A stretch of DNA of 64,000 nt, taken from the NCBI GenBank assembly GCA_014650015.1, contig BMUD01000004.1, positions 248,001-312,000 of the forward strand, in the 5' to 3' direction. The translations under genes were made by a program, and so were the position numbers. Of the stretch, positions 17,147 to 26,157 are shown in pieces (within the stretch, counting starts at the first letter, position 1; each line of letters starts with the position of its first letter). A model generated the notes under the pieces. It ran no database searches and had not been told where the DNA came from. It was given only the letters and a program-made list of their open reading frames with translations. Origin of the DNA: Streptomyces griseoloalbus. GTDB taxonomy: Bacteria > Actinomycetota > Actinomycetes > Streptomycetales > Streptomycetaceae.

Positions 17147-19186
17147 ATGGCATCGCATCCTGAAGCCGCCGCGCTCCTCGCCCGGTCCCACCGGCTCGGC
17201 GCCGACGCCCGCAACACCAACTACGCCGGAGGCAACACCTCGGCGAAGGGCACCGAGACCGATCCCGTCACCGGGGGCGACGTCGAGCTGATGTGGGTCA
17301 AGGGGTCCGGTGGGGATCTCGGGACCCTGACCGAGGCGGGGCTGGCCGTGCTGCGGCTGGACCGGCTGCGGGCGCTCACCGACGTCTACCCGGGCGTCGA
17401 GCGCGAGGACGAGATGGTCGCCGCGTTCGACTACTGCCTGCACGGCAAGGGGGGCGCCGCGCCCTCGATCGACACCGCGATGCACGGCCTCGTCGACGCC
17501 GCGCACGTGGACCATCTGCACCCCGACTCGGGGATCGCGCTCGCCTGCGCGGCCGACGGGGAGAAGCTGACCGCCGAGTGCTTCGGCGACACCGTGGTGT
17601 GGGTGCCGTGGCGGCGGCCGGGATTCCAGCTCGGCCTGGACATCGCCGCCGTGAAGGAGGCCAACCCGCAGGCCGTCGGATGCGTGCTCGGCGGGCACGG
17701 GATCACCGCGTGGGGTGACACCTCCGAGGAGTGCGAGCGCAACTCGCTGCACATCATCCGCACCGCCGAGCGGTTCCTCGCCGAGCGCGGCCGGCCGGAG
17801 CCCTTCGGGCCGGTGATCGAGGGCTACGCCGCGCTGCCCGAGGAGGAGCGGCGTGAGCGGGCCGCCGCCCTCGGGCCGTATGTGCGGGCCATCGCCTCGC
17901 AGGACCGGCCGCAGGTCGGGCACTTCGACGACTCCGACGCCGTACTCGACTTCCTGGCCCGGGCCGAGCACCCGCGGCTGGCCGCGCTGGGCACCTCCTG
18001 CCCGGACCACTTCCTGCGCACCAAGGTCCGCCCGCTCGTCCTCGACCTGCCGCCGGCCACCCCGCTGGACGAGGCCGTCGCCCGGCTGAAGGAACTGCAC
18101 GCGGCCTACCGCGAGGAGTACGCCGCCTACTACGCGCGGCACGCCGAGCCCGACTCCCCCGCGATGCGCGGCGCCGACCCGGCGATCGTGCTGGTACCGG
18201 GCGTGGGCATGTTCAGCTTCGGCAAGGACAAGCAGACCGCGCGTGTGGCCGGTGAGTTCTACATCAACGCGATCAACGTGATGCGCGGCGCCGAGGCGGT
18301 CTCCACGTACGCGCCGATCGAGGAGTCGGAGAAGTTCCGCATCGAGTACTGGGCACTGGAGGAGGCCAAGCTCCAGCGGATGCCGAAGCCCAAGCCGCTC
18401 GCCACCCGGGTGGCGCTGGTGACCGGTGCGGGCAGCGGGATCGGGAAGGCGATCGCCCAGCGGCTGGTGGCCGAGGGCGCGTGCGTCGTCGTGGCCGACC
18501 TGAACGGGGAGAACGCCGCGCAGGTCGCCGAGGAACTGGGCGGCTCCGACAAGGCGGTCGCGGTGACCGTGGACGTGACGAGCGAGGAGCAGATCGCCGG
18601 CGCGTTCCGGGCGGCGGTGCTGGCCTTCGGCGGCGTCGACCTGGTGGTGAACAACGCCGGCATCTCCATCTCCAAGCCGCTGCTGGAGACGTCCGCGAAG
18701 GACTGGGACCTCCAGCACGACATCATGGCCCGCGGCTCCTTCCTCGTCTCGCGCGAGGCGGCCCGGGTGATGACCGCCCAGGAGCTCGGCGGCGACATCG
18801 TCTACATCGCCAGCAAGAACGCCGTCTTCGCCGGTCCCAACAACATCGCCTACTCGGCGACCAAGGCCGACCAGGCCCACCAGGTGCGGCTGCTCGCGGC
18901 CGAGCTGGGTGAGCACGGCATCCGGGTCAACGGCGTCAACCCGGACGGTGTGGTGCGCGGTTCCGGGATCTTCGCGGGCGGCTGGGGCGCGAAGCGCGCG
19001 GCCGTGTACGGGGTGCCGGAGGAGAAGCTGGGCGAGTTCTACGCGCAGCGGACGCTGCTGAAGCGCGAGGTGCTGCCCGAGCACGTGGCGAACGCCGTGT
19101 TCGCGCTGACCGGCGGCGACCTCACGCACACCACCGGCCTGCACGTCCCGGTCGACGCCGGCGTCGCCGCCGCGTTCCTGCGATGA
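17147..19186 (+). CDS. rhaEW: Bifunctional rhamnulose-1-phosphate aldolase/L-lactaldehyde dehydrogenase
   Basis: A 679-residue fusion. Residues about 1-400 form a class II aldolase domain (NYAGGNTSAKG, HPDSGIAL, GGHGITAWGD) that splits L-rhamnulose-1-phosphate into DHAP and L-lactaldehyde. Residues about 420-679 are a short-chain dehydrogenase with the NAD-binding TGAGSGIG and the catalytic YSATK motif. This half would oxidise L-lactaldehyde to L-lactate. ATG 17147 follows AAGGA. The stop overlaps the kinase start (ATGA). Production of lactate explains the lutABC genes that follow. Confidence 0.92.
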   Translation: MASHPEAAALLARSHRLGADARNTNYAGGNTSAKGTETDPVTGGDVELMWVKGSGGDLGTLTEAGLAVLRLDRLRALTDVYPGVEREDEMVAAFDYCLHGKGGAAPSIDTAMHGLVDAAHVDHLHPDSGIALACAADGEKLTAECFGDTVVWVPWRRPGFQLGLDIAAVKEANPQAVGCVLGGHGITAWGDTSEECERNSLHIIRTAERFLAERGRPEPFGPVIEGYAALPEEERRERAAALGPYVRAIASQDRPQVGHFDDSDAVLDFLARAEHPRLAALGTSCPDHFLRTKVRPLVLDLPPATPLDEAVARLKELHAAYREEYAAYYARHAEPDSPAMRGADPAIVLVPGVGMFSFGKDKQTARVAGEFYINAINVMRGAEAVSTYAPIEESEKFRIEYWALEEAKLQRMPKPKPLATRVALVTGAGSGIGKAIAQRLVAEGACVVVADLNGENAAQVAEELGGSDKAVAVTVDVTSEEQIAGAFRAAVLAFGGVDLVVNNAGISISKPLLETSAKDWDLQHDIMARGSFLVSREAARVMTAQELGGDIVYIASKNAVFAGPNNIAYSATKADQAHQVRLLAAELGEHGIRVNGVNPDGVVRGSGIFAGGWGAKRAAVYGVPEEKLGEFYAQRTLLKREVLPEHVANAVFALTGGDLTHTTGLHVPVDAGVAAAFLR

Positions 19187-20631
19187 GCGCCGACGTGACG
19201 TCGTACGCCGCGGTCGACCTCGGCGCGTCCAGCGGGCGCGTCATGGTCGGCCGCGTCGGCCCCGACAGCCTGGAGCTGTCCGAGGTCCACCGCTTCCCCA
19301 ACCGGCCCGTGCGCGTGCCGGAAGGGCTGCGCTGGGACGTCCTCGGGCTGTACGCCGGTGTGCTGGCGGGGCTGGGGGCGGCCGGCCCGGTGGATTCCGT
19401 CGGGATCGACAGCTGGGCCGTGGACTACGGGCTGCTGGACGCGGACGGGGCGCTGCTCGGCAACCCCGTGCACTACCGCGACAGCCGTACCGACGGGGTC
19501 GCGGAGAAGGTGTGGGCGACCCTGCCCGCCGAGGAGCTGTACGCGGCCACCGGCCTGCAGTACGCCCCGTTCAACACCCTGTACCAGTTGACGGCGGCCC
19601 GCGGCTCGGCCCAGCTGGCACAGGCGGAACGGCTGTTGCTGATCCCGGACCTGCTGTCGTACTGGCTCACCGGTGAGCAGGGCACGGAGCTGACCAACGC
19701 CTCGACCACCCAGCTGATCGACCCGCGCACCCGGGACTGGGCGCACGGGGTCGCGGAGCGCCTGGGCATCGACCTCGGGCTGTTCGCACCGCTGCGCCGG
19801 CCCGGGGACCCGGCCGGAGTGCTGCGGCCCGAGGTGCTGGAGGAGACCGGGCTGACCGGGCCGGTCCCGGTGACGGCGGTCGGGTCGCACGACACCGCGT
19901 CCGCGGTCGCCGCGGTGCCCGCCGACGGCGAGCGGTTCGCCTACATCTGCACCGGCACCTGGTCGCTGGCCGGTCTCGAGCTGGACGCGCCGGTGCTGAC
20001 CGAGGAGAGCCGGGCCGCCAACTTCACCAATGAGCTGGGGCTGGACGGCACGGTCCGCTATCTGCGCAACATCATGGGTCTGTGGCTGCTCCAGGAGTGC
20101 GTACGGGCCTGGGGCGAGCCGGATCTGGGCGCGCTGCTCCTCGAGGCGGCCGAGGTGCCGGCGCTGCGGTCGGTGGTCGACGCCGGGGACGCCGCGTTCC
20201 TCGCGCCGGGGCGGATGCCGGAGCGGATCGCCGAGGCCTGCCGGGCCTCGGGGCAGCCGGTGCCGGTCTCCCCCGCCGAGGTCACGCGCTGCATCCTCGA
20301 CTCGCTCGCCCTGGCCCACCGCAAGGCGGTCGAGGACGCCCAGCGGCTCGCCGGGCAGCAGGCCGACGTCGTGCACATCGTGGGCGGCGGCACCCGCAAC
20401 GCCCTGCTGTGCCAGTTGACCGCGGACGCCTGTGGGCTGCCGGTGGTGGCCGGGCCGACGGAGGCGGCGGCACTGGGCAACGTGCTGGTGCAGGCCCGCG
20501 CGCACGGGCGGGTCGGCGATCTCGCCGGGATGCGGCGGCTGCTCATCCGTACGCAGCCGCTGACCCGGTACGAACCGCGCGGCGGGACGCGACCGTGGCA
20601 GGCGGCGCAGGCCCGCCTCGCCGGGGCCTGA
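19183..20631 (+). CDS. rhaB: Rhamnulokinase
   Basis: A 482-residue FGGY-family carbohydrate kinase that phosphorylates L-rhamnulose with ATP. The N-terminal phosphate motif is AAVDLGASSGRVMVGRV. SVGIDSWAVDYGLLD contains the catalytic Asp region, and the ATP-binding C-terminal motif is VHIVGGGTRNALLCQLTADA. It starts within the stop of rhaEW (ATGA at 19183-19186), so the two are translated in tandem. Confidence 0.94.
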   Translation: MSADVTSYAAVDLGASSGRVMVGRVGPDSLELSEVHRFPNRPVRVPEGLRWDVLGLYAGVLAGLGAAGPVDSVGIDSWAVDYGLLDADGALLGNPVHYRDSRTDGVAEKVWATLPAEELYAATGLQYAPFNTLYQLTAARGSAQLAQAERLLLIPDLLSYWLTGEQGTELTNASTTQLIDPRTRDWAHGVAERLGIDLGLFAPLRRPGDPAGVLRPEVLEETGLTGPVPVTAVGSHDTASAVAAVPADGERFAYICTGTWSLAGLELDAPVLTEESRAANFTNELGLDGTVRYLRNIMGLWLLQECVRAWGEPDLGALLLEAAEVPALRSVVDAGDAAFLAPGRMPERIAEACRASGQPVPVSPAEVTRCILDSLALAHRKAVEDAQRLAGQQADVVHIVGGGTRNALLCQLTADACGLPVVAGPTEAAALGNVLVQARAHGRVGDLAGMRRLLIRTQPLTRYEPRGGTRPWQAAQARLAGA

Positions 20632-20649
20632 CCGGGGTCTCCCCCGGTC
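20630..20649 (+). terminator. Hairpin at the rhaB stop codon
   Basis: GACCGGGG (20630-20637) and CCCCGGTC (20642-20649) form a perfect 8-base stem with a TCTC loop, overlapping the rhaB TGA. No U-tract follows, so termination would be partial. It may lower transcription into lutABC or mark the operon end. Confidence 0.5.
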
Positions 20650-20704
20650 CCCCGCTTCCGCACTACCCTGCATTCACCCGATGATCGATTCACTAGGAGC
20701 CGCG

Positions 20705-21460
20705 ATGCGTGTCGCCCTGTTCCTGACCTGTGTCAACGACACGCTCTATCCGGACACCGGACGCGCCGTGGTGAAGCTGCTGACCAGGCTGGGCGTCGAG
20801 GTCGACTTCCCGATGGCGCAGACCTGTTGCGGGCAGGCGCACTACAACACCGGGTATCGGCACGAGGCGGAGCCGCTGGCCCGGCATTTCTCCGATGTCT
20901 TCAAGGACTACGAGGCGATTGTGACGCCGTCGGGGTCGTGCGGGGCGATGGTGCGGGAGCTGTATCCCCGGATGGGCGAGCGGGCCCGGGCGGAGGGGCG
21001 CGGGGACACCCTCGCCGCGACGCTGGCGCCCGTGGTGCCCAAGACGTACGAACTCACGGAGTTCCTGGTGGACGTGCTCGGGGTGACCGATGTCGGGGCG
21101 TACTACCCGCACAAGGTGACCTACCACCCGACCTGTCACGGGCTGCGCGGGCTGGGCCTGGGCGAGCGGCCGACGCGGCTGCTGCGGGCGGTCAGGGGGC
21201 TGGAGCTGGTCGAGCTGCCGGGAGCGGAGGAATGCTGCGGCTTCGGCGGCACCTTCGCCCTGAAGAACTCCGATGTCTCGGCGGCGATGGGCACCGACAA
21301 GGTGCGCAACGCCGAGTCGACGGGCGCCGGGGTGCTGTGCGCGGCGGACAACTCGTGTCTGATGCACATCGGCGGAACGATGACCAGGCTGCGGACCGGC
21401 ATGCGGCCGGTGCACATCGCGGAGATCCTGGCGAGCACGGAGGAGGAGCCGGCCGTATGA
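20705..21460 (+). CDS. lutA: L-lactate oxidation Fe-S protein LutA (LldE)
   Basis: A 251-residue protein with two CCG domains (DUF224), each with the redox-centre cysteine pattern: QTCCGQAHYN near residue 40 and EECCGFGGTFALKNSDVS near 180. LutABC oxidises L-lactate to pyruvate. ATG 20705 has AGGAG at 20695-20699; the in-frame ATG at 20681 lacks a ribosome site. Overlapping stops and starts link lutA, lutB and lutC. Confidence 0.92.
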   Translation: MRVALFLTCVNDTLYPDTGRAVVKLLTRLGVEVDFPMAQTCCGQAHYNTGYRHEAEPLARHFSDVFKDYEAIVTPSGSCGAMVRELYPRMGERARAEGRGDTLAATLAPVVPKTYELTEFLVDVLGVTDVGAYYPHKVTYHPTCHGLRGLGLGERPTRLLRAVRGLELVELPGAEECCGFGGTFALKNSDVSAAMGTDKVRNAESTGAGVLCAADNSCLMHIGGTMTRLRTGMRPVHIAEILASTEEEPAV

Positions 21461-22944
21461 GCGGGACTTTCGTCGGGATGCCGGCGTTTCCGGTGGCCGC
21501 CCGGGACGCGGTGCGCGACACCACCTTGCGCGGCAATCTGCGGCACGCCACGCACACCATCCGGGCCAAGCGTGCGAACGCCGTCGCGGAGCTGCCCGAC
21601 TGGGCGGAGCTGCGGGAGGCCGGCAAACGGATCAAGGACCACACGCTCCGTCACCTCGACCGCTACCTGGAGCGGTTGGAGGAGTCGGTGACGGCGGCGG
21701 GCGGCACCGTGCACTGGGCCGCCGACGCCGACGAGGCCAACCGGATCGTGGCGCGGCTGGTCAAGGAGACCGGCGAGTCGGAGGTCGTCAAGGTCAAGTC
21801 GATGGCCACGCAGGAGATCGGGCTCAACGAGGCGCTCCTCGAAGAGGGCATCCACGCCTACGAGACCGACCTCGCCGAGCTGATCGTGCAGTTGGGCAAG
21901 GACCGGCCCTCGCACATCCTGGTCCCGGCGATCCACCGCAACCGCGGGGAGATCCGGGAGATCTTCGCCCGGGAGATGAGCGAGTGGGGCCGCCCCGCCC
22001 CCGAAGGGCTGACCGACACGCCCGCCGAACTCGCCGAGGCGGCGCGGCTGCACCTGCGGGAGAAGTTCCTGCGCGCCAAGGTCGGCATCTCCGGCGCCAA
22101 CTTCATGGTCGCCGAGACCGGCACCCTGGTAGTGGTGGAGTCCGAGGGCAACGGGCGGATGTGCCTGACCCTGCCCGAGACGCTGATCTCGGTCGTCGGC
22201 ATCGAGAAGATCGTGCCGACCTGGCAGGACCTGGAGGTGTTCCTGCAGACCCTCCCCCGCTCCTCGACCGCCGAGCGCATGAACCCGTACACGTCCACCT
22301 GGACCGGCACCACGGACCGGGACGGCCCGCGCACCTTCCACCTGGTCCTGCTGGACAACGGCCGCACCGACACCCTCGCCGACGAGGTGGGCCGTCAGGC
22401 GCTGCGCTGCATCCGCTGCTCGGCCTGCCTGAACGTGTGCCCCGTGTACGAGCGGGCCGGCGGCCACGCCTACGGCTCGGTCTACCCGGGCCCGATCGGC
22501 GCCATCCTCAGCCCGCAGCTGCGGGGCACCGGCAGCGAGATCGACGCGTCCCTGCCGTACGCCTCCTCGCTGTGCGGGGCCTGCTACGAGGTGTGCCCGG
22601 TCGCCATCGACATCCCCGAGGTGCTGGTGCACCTGCGGGAACGTGTGGTGGAGGGCGGCCCGGTGACGCGGGCGGGCAACAAGGTGGTGCTGCAACCCGC
22701 CAAGGGGCACGCCGCCGAGCGGGCCGCCATGCGCGCCGCACGCTGGGCGTTCACGCGTCCGGGGGTGCTGCGCACCGGCCAGCGCCTCGCCTCGCGCACC
22801 CGCCGCCTCCATCCGCGTACCCTGCCCGGCCCCGGCCGGGCGTGGAGCGGGACCCGGGACCTGCCGCCGGTGCCGGCGGAGCCGTTCCGGGACTGGTGGC
22901 AGCGTACGCAGGGCGTCGACGGCGGGAAGGGAACGGCGAAGTGA
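21457..22944 (+). CDS. lutB: L-lactate oxidation Fe-S protein LutB (LldF)
   Basis: A 495-residue protein. The first 300 residues are the LUD domain (KVKSMATQEIGLNEALLEEG, VAETGTLVVVESEGNGRMC). The next part is a bacterial ferredoxin-like region with two 4Fe-4S motifs: CIRCSACLNVCPVY (about 325) and CGACYEVCPVAI (about 377). It transfers electrons from lactate oxidation. The ATG overlaps the lutA stop, and the stop overlaps the lutC GTG. Confidence 0.92.
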   Translation: MSGTFVGMPAFPVAARDAVRDTTLRGNLRHATHTIRAKRANAVAELPDWAELREAGKRIKDHTLRHLDRYLERLEESVTAAGGTVHWAADADEANRIVARLVKETGESEVVKVKSMATQEIGLNEALLEEGIHAYETDLAELIVQLGKDRPSHILVPAIHRNRGEIREIFAREMSEWGRPAPEGLTDTPAELAEAARLHLREKFLRAKVGISGANFMVAETGTLVVVESEGNGRMCLTLPETLISVVGIEKIVPTWQDLEVFLQTLPRSSTAERMNPYTSTWTGTTDRDGPRTFHLVLLDNGRTDTLADEVGRQALRCIRCSACLNVCPVYERAGGHAYGSVYPGPIGAILSPQLRGTGSEIDASLPYASSLCGACYEVCPVAIDIPEVLVHLRERVVEGGPVTRAGNKVVLQPAKGHAAERAAMRAARWAFTRPGVLRTGQRLASRTRRLHPRTLPGPGRAWSGTRDLPPVPAEPFRDWWQRTQGVDGGKGTAK

Positions 22945-23582
22945 GCAGCAGGGAACGGATCCTGGGCCGGGTGCGGCGCGCCCTCGCCGACGTCCCGGAG
23001 GACGACACGCCGTACGAGCGGGCGGTCGCCCGTGACTATCTGCGCGAGCACGGTGAGCGCACGGCCGAGCAGACGGTGGACCTCCTCGCGGAGAACCTGG
23101 CCGACTACCGGGCGCTCGTGCACCGCACCGATGCCGAGGGACTGGCCGGGGTCCTCGCGGGGCTGCTCGCGGCCCGGGGCGCGGCGACGGTGCTCGTGCC
23201 GCCGGGACTGGACGAGGGCTGGCTGGCGTCCACTGACGTGACCCGGGTGGCGGACCGGGCCGAGAGCACCCCGCAGGAGCTGGACCGGGTCGACAGCGTG
23301 GTGACCGCCTGCGCGGTGGCCGTCGCCGAGACGGGCACCATCGTGCTGGACGGCTCCCCCGACCAGGGCCGGCGCCGGATCACCCTCGTCCCCGACCACC
23401 ACATCTGCGTCGTCCGCGTCCCCGACCAGGTCGTCTCCTCCGTGCCGCAGGCTCTCGGGCGCCTCGACCCGGCCCGTCCGCTCACCTGGATCTCCGGCCC
23501 GTCGGCGACCAGCGACATCGAGCTCGACCGGGTGGAGGGCGTGCACGGACCGCGCACCCTGGAGGTCGTGCTGGTCGGCTGA
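22941..23582 (+). CDS. lutC: Lactate utilisation protein LutC (LldG)
   Basis: A 213-residue LUD-domain protein, the third subunit of the LutABC complex. It starts at GTG 22941 within the lutB stop (GTGA). The domain core is AVAVAETGTIVLDGSPDQGRRRITLVPDHHICVV near the C-terminal half. The gene is followed by a strong hairpin at 23600-23627, the likely end of the operon. Confidence 0.9.
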   Translation: MSSRERILGRVRRALADVPEDDTPYERAVARDYLREHGERTAEQTVDLLAENLADYRALVHRTDAEGLAGVLAGLLAARGAATVLVPPGLDEGWLASTDVTRVADRAESTPQELDRVDSVVTACAVAVAETGTIVLDGSPDQGRRRITLVPDHHICVVRVPDQVVSSVPQALGRLDPARPLTWISGPSATSDIELDRVEGVHGPRTLEVVLVG

Positions 23583-23599
23583 CCTCCGTCCGCGCCCCT

Positions 23600-23627
23600 C
23601 GGGGGGTGTCGCTGAGTACACCCCCCG
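23600..23627. terminator. Strong GC hairpin after lutC or operator for the ABC genes
   Basis: CGGGGGGTGT (23600-23609) and ACACCCCCCG (23618-23627) are perfect 10-base arms around an 8-base loop. It lies 18 bases past the lutC stop and 87 bases before the ABC transporter gene. It can act as a terminator without a U-tract. A regulator site for the downstream exporter is an alternative. Confidence 0.55.
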
Positions 23628-23713
23628 ATACGGGTTCCGCGCCCAGTGTGCCGCGGCCTTCGGGTCCGTAGCGTCTTCGGCGGGGCACAGGGCGTGCCGG
23701 ACGGAGGATGACC

Positions 23714-24499
23714 ATGGTGCGCAGCGGGGCACGACACGACCACGACACGGGACCCGCCCCCGAGGCGCTGCGGCTGGTGAAGGTCACCAAGTCGTACGGC
23801 ACCGGGGACAGCGCCGTGACCGCCCTCGACGGGGTGACGCTCGGCCTGGCGCGGGGGACGTTCACCGCGGTGATGGGGCCGTCGGGCTCGGGCAAGTCGA
23901 CGCTGTTGCAGTGTGCGGCGGGTTTGGACCGGCCGGACAGCGGAATCGTGCAGGTGGACGGGACCGAGCTGACGGGCGGCAGCGAGGCGGAGCTGACGAA
24001 GTTCCGGCGCGGGCGGATCGGGTTCGTCTTCCAGCAGTACAACCTGCTGGAGACCCTGACGGTCGCGCAGAACACGGTGCTGCCGCTGAAGCTGGCCGGC
24101 AAGCGCGTGGACCGCAGGCGGGCCCGGGAGATCCTGACCGCCGTCGGTCTGGGTGACCGTCTCGGACACCGGCCCGACCAGTTGTCCGGCGGTCATCGGC
24201 AGCGGGTGGCGATCGCCCGGGCGCTGGTCACCGAACCCCGGGTGATCTTCGCCGACGAACCGACCGGTGCCCTGGACACGCGCAGTGCCCGGGAGGTGCT
24301 GACGCTGCTCCGGCAGGCGGTGCGGGTGCACGGGCGGACCGTGGTGATGGTGACGCACGACCCGGTCGCCGCCTCCTACGCCGACAGCGTGCTGTTCCTC
24401 GCGGACGGCAGGCTCGCCGGACGGCTTCCGGCGCCGACCGCGGAGGCGGTGGCCGAGCGGCTGGCGCACCTGGGCGACGACGTGATGACGGGGGTGTGA
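23714..24499 (+). CDS. ABC transporter ATP-binding protein (MacB/LolD type)
   Basis: A 261-residue ATPase with Walker [10 protein letters not shown] (about 55-63), Q-loop [14 protein letters not shown], signature [15 protein letters not shown] (G-H in place of the usual G-Q), and Walker [13 protein letters not shown] with H-loop VTHD. This is the MacB/LolD/FtsE subgroup that pairs with FtsX-like permeases. I chose ATG 23714 because GGAGG (23703-23707) is 6 bases upstream; the ATG at 23708 abuts the site. It ends 3 bases before the permease gene. Confidence 0.9.
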   Translation: MVRSGARHDHDTGPAPEALRLVKVTKSYGTGDSAVTALDGVTLGLARGTFTAVMGPSGSGKSTLLQCAAGLDRPDSGIVQVDGTELTGGSEAELTKFRRGRIGFVFQQYNLLETLTVAQNTVLPLKLAGKRVDRRRAREILTAVGLGDRLGHRPDQLSGGHRQRVAIARALVTEPRVIFADEPTGALDTRSAREVLTLLRQAVRVHGRTVVMVTHDPVAASYADSVLFLADGRLAGRLPAPTAEAVAERLAHLGDDVMTGV

Positions 24500-24502
24500 G
24501 CG

Positions 24503-25813
24503 ATGTTCGTACTGGCGATGCGGTCGATCCGGCAACGGCCCGGACGGTTCCTCGCGACGCTGCTCTCCGCCTTCCTGGGCGCGGCGATCATCATGACGTT
24601 CCACTCGATGCACGACACCGCCGGGCAGCCGGGCGTGGACTCGGTGAGCGCCGGGACGCTGGGGACGGCGGCCGGGGTGGTCGGCGGATACGGCACGCTG
24701 CTGGTGTTCTTCGCCGTCGCCTCGACTCTGACGGTGAACGTGCGGCAGCGGGCGGCCGAGCTGGAGCTGCTGCGCTGCTCGGGGGCGACCCCGGCGCAGC
24801 TGAAGCGGATGGTCGTGGGTGAGGCGGCCGTGGTGGCCCTGGTGGGCGCGGGGCTGGCGATCCTCCCGGCGATGCTCGGCGGGAGGCTGCTGCTGGAGGT
24901 GTTCCAGGACAGCGGGCAGGTCGCCCGGTCCGTCGAGCACTCCTTCGGCACCATCGCGCTGACGTCCGGCATCGGCATCACGCTGCTCGCGGCGGCGGGC
25001 GCGGCGTTCCTCGCGCTGCGCCGGGCGGCGCGGGGGCATCAGCGGCGGGGCAGGGCGCGGGTGTTCCTCCCGTACGCGGCGCTGGTCGCCGGTGCCCTGG
25101 CGGTGTGCTCCACCTTCGCCTTCTCGGCGACGGACTCCGCGCTGATGGCGCCGCCCGCCTACGGGTCGATCCTGCTGTCGGTGGGGTGCGCGCTGATGGC
25201 GCCGCGGCTGCTGAGGGGCGTACTCGACCGGCTGACGCCGGGCGGGGCGAGCGGGTGGCTGGCGGTGCGGAATCTGCGGCAGCGGTCCGGGCAGCTCGCC
25301 GGGATCCTGATGTCGCTGATCCTCTTCACGGCGGTGTCCACGGCGACGCTGACCATGCAGGCGGTGGAGAGCGAGGCCGTCGAGGCCTCGGGGCTGGTGA
25401 AGTCGGTCGACGCCAAGAACCTGGAGACGCTGAACTTCACGGTGGTCGGCATCATCGTGGTCTTCGTCTGCGTGATGCTGGTCAACTCGCTGTACGCGGC
25501 GACGACCTACCGCGGCCGGGAGTTCGGGCAGCAACGCCTCGCCGGGGCGACGCCCGGGCAGGTGCTGGGCGTGGTGGGGGCCGAGGGACTGGTCCTCACG
25601 GTCACCGGGGTGCTGTTCGGCACGCTGGCGGCGCTGGCCGGGATCGTGCCGTTCACCGTGGTCCGCGGTGACAAGGTGCTGCCGGGACAGATGGCCGGTG
25701 TGTGGGCCGCGGTCGCCTCGATCGGCGCGGCGGCGACGCTCGGGACGGGCCTGGCCACGGCCCGGCGCGTGCTGCGCACGCCGGCGGTGAGGGCTGTCGC
25801 GTCGACCGCCTGA
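24503..25813 (+). CDS. FtsX-like ABC transporter permease
   Basis: A 436-residue permease with two FtsX/MacB-type membrane modules. The first (about residues 50-175) has the coupling segment RQRAAELELLRCSGATPAQLKRMVVGE. The second (about 300-436) repeats it as YRGREFGQQRLAGATPGQVLGVVGAEG. The N-terminal extracytoplasmic loop is short. It forms an exporter with the upstream ATPase. The substrate is not deducible; peptide antibiotics or signals are common for this group. Confidence 0.88.
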   Translation: MFVLAMRSIRQRPGRFLATLLSAFLGAAIIMTFHSMHDTAGQPGVDSVSAGTLGTAAGVVGGYGTLLVFFAVASTLTVNVRQRAAELELLRCSGATPAQLKRMVVGEAAVVALVGAGLAILPAMLGGRLLLEVFQDSGQVARSVEHSFGTIALTSGIGITLLAAAGAAFLALRRAARGHQRRGRARVFLPYAALVAGALAVCSTFAFSATDSALMAPPAYGSILLSVGCALMAPRLLRGVLDRLTPGGASGWLAVRNLRQRSGQLAGILMSLILFTAVSTATLTMQAVESEAVEASGLVKSVDAKNLETLNFTVVGIIVVFVCVMLVNSLYAATTYRGREFGQQRLAGATPGQVLGVVGAEGLVLTVTGVLFGTLAALAGIVPFTVVRGDKVLPGQMAGVWAAVASIGAAATLGTGLATARRVLRTPAVRAVASTA

Positions 25814-25904
25814 CACAAGAGCGGTGAGCAAGCGCTTGGATGGAGCCGGGTATCCCGACGGGTGCCCGGACTCCGTCGTTCCCGCGCTCAGCCGGAGGAA
25901 TCTG

Positions 25905-26132
25905 TTGTTCACATCCGTCGACGACGTCTCCGCACGCCTCGCCGCGAACCTCCCGGCCGTGCGCGGGCTGCTCCGGCGCGCCCGGCGGCTCCACTGGCTG
26001 AACCCCGAACCGCGCTCCCACCGGGGCACGGGCGACTCGGCCGCACGCGCGTACGCCGCCCTGGTGGACATGCACGAGTGCCGTACCGTCCACCAGTTGA
26101 ACGCCCTGGTCGGCCGGCTGCTGCCGGTGTGA
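25905..26132 (+). CDS. Small protein resembling the C-terminus of VWA/CoxE-family proteins
   Basis: A TTG at 25905 preceded by GGAGG (25894-25898, spacing 6) gives 75 residues; GTG 25824 would give 102. The stretch LHWLNPEPRSHRGTGDSAARAYAAL, then MHECRTVHQLNALV, closely resembles the last 50 residues of VWA-containing CoxE-like proteins (WLNPEPR...GDS...Y...V.ECRTL.QL). The VWA domain itself is absent. It is either a decayed fragment or a mini-gene with its own ribosome site. Similarity was judged by memory. Confidence 0.45.
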   Translation: MFTSVDDVSARLAANLPAVRGLLRRARRLHWLNPEPRSHRGTGDSAARAYAALVDMHECRTVHQLNALVGRLLPV

Positions 26133-26157
26133 GCGGGGTCTTCGGCGTCGGTCCCGC

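Noticed and set aside
15773-19144. A very long open frame on the minus strand across rhaI and rhaEW
   Set aside because: It mirrors GC-rich codons of real genes on the plus strand, shows no domain, has no ribosome site and is rich in Arg/Gly/Val strings.
9267-23582. Recent horizontal acquisition of the rhamnose locus
   Set aside because: GC content and codon use look the same as in neighbours, and no integrase, tRNA or flanking repeat is visible.
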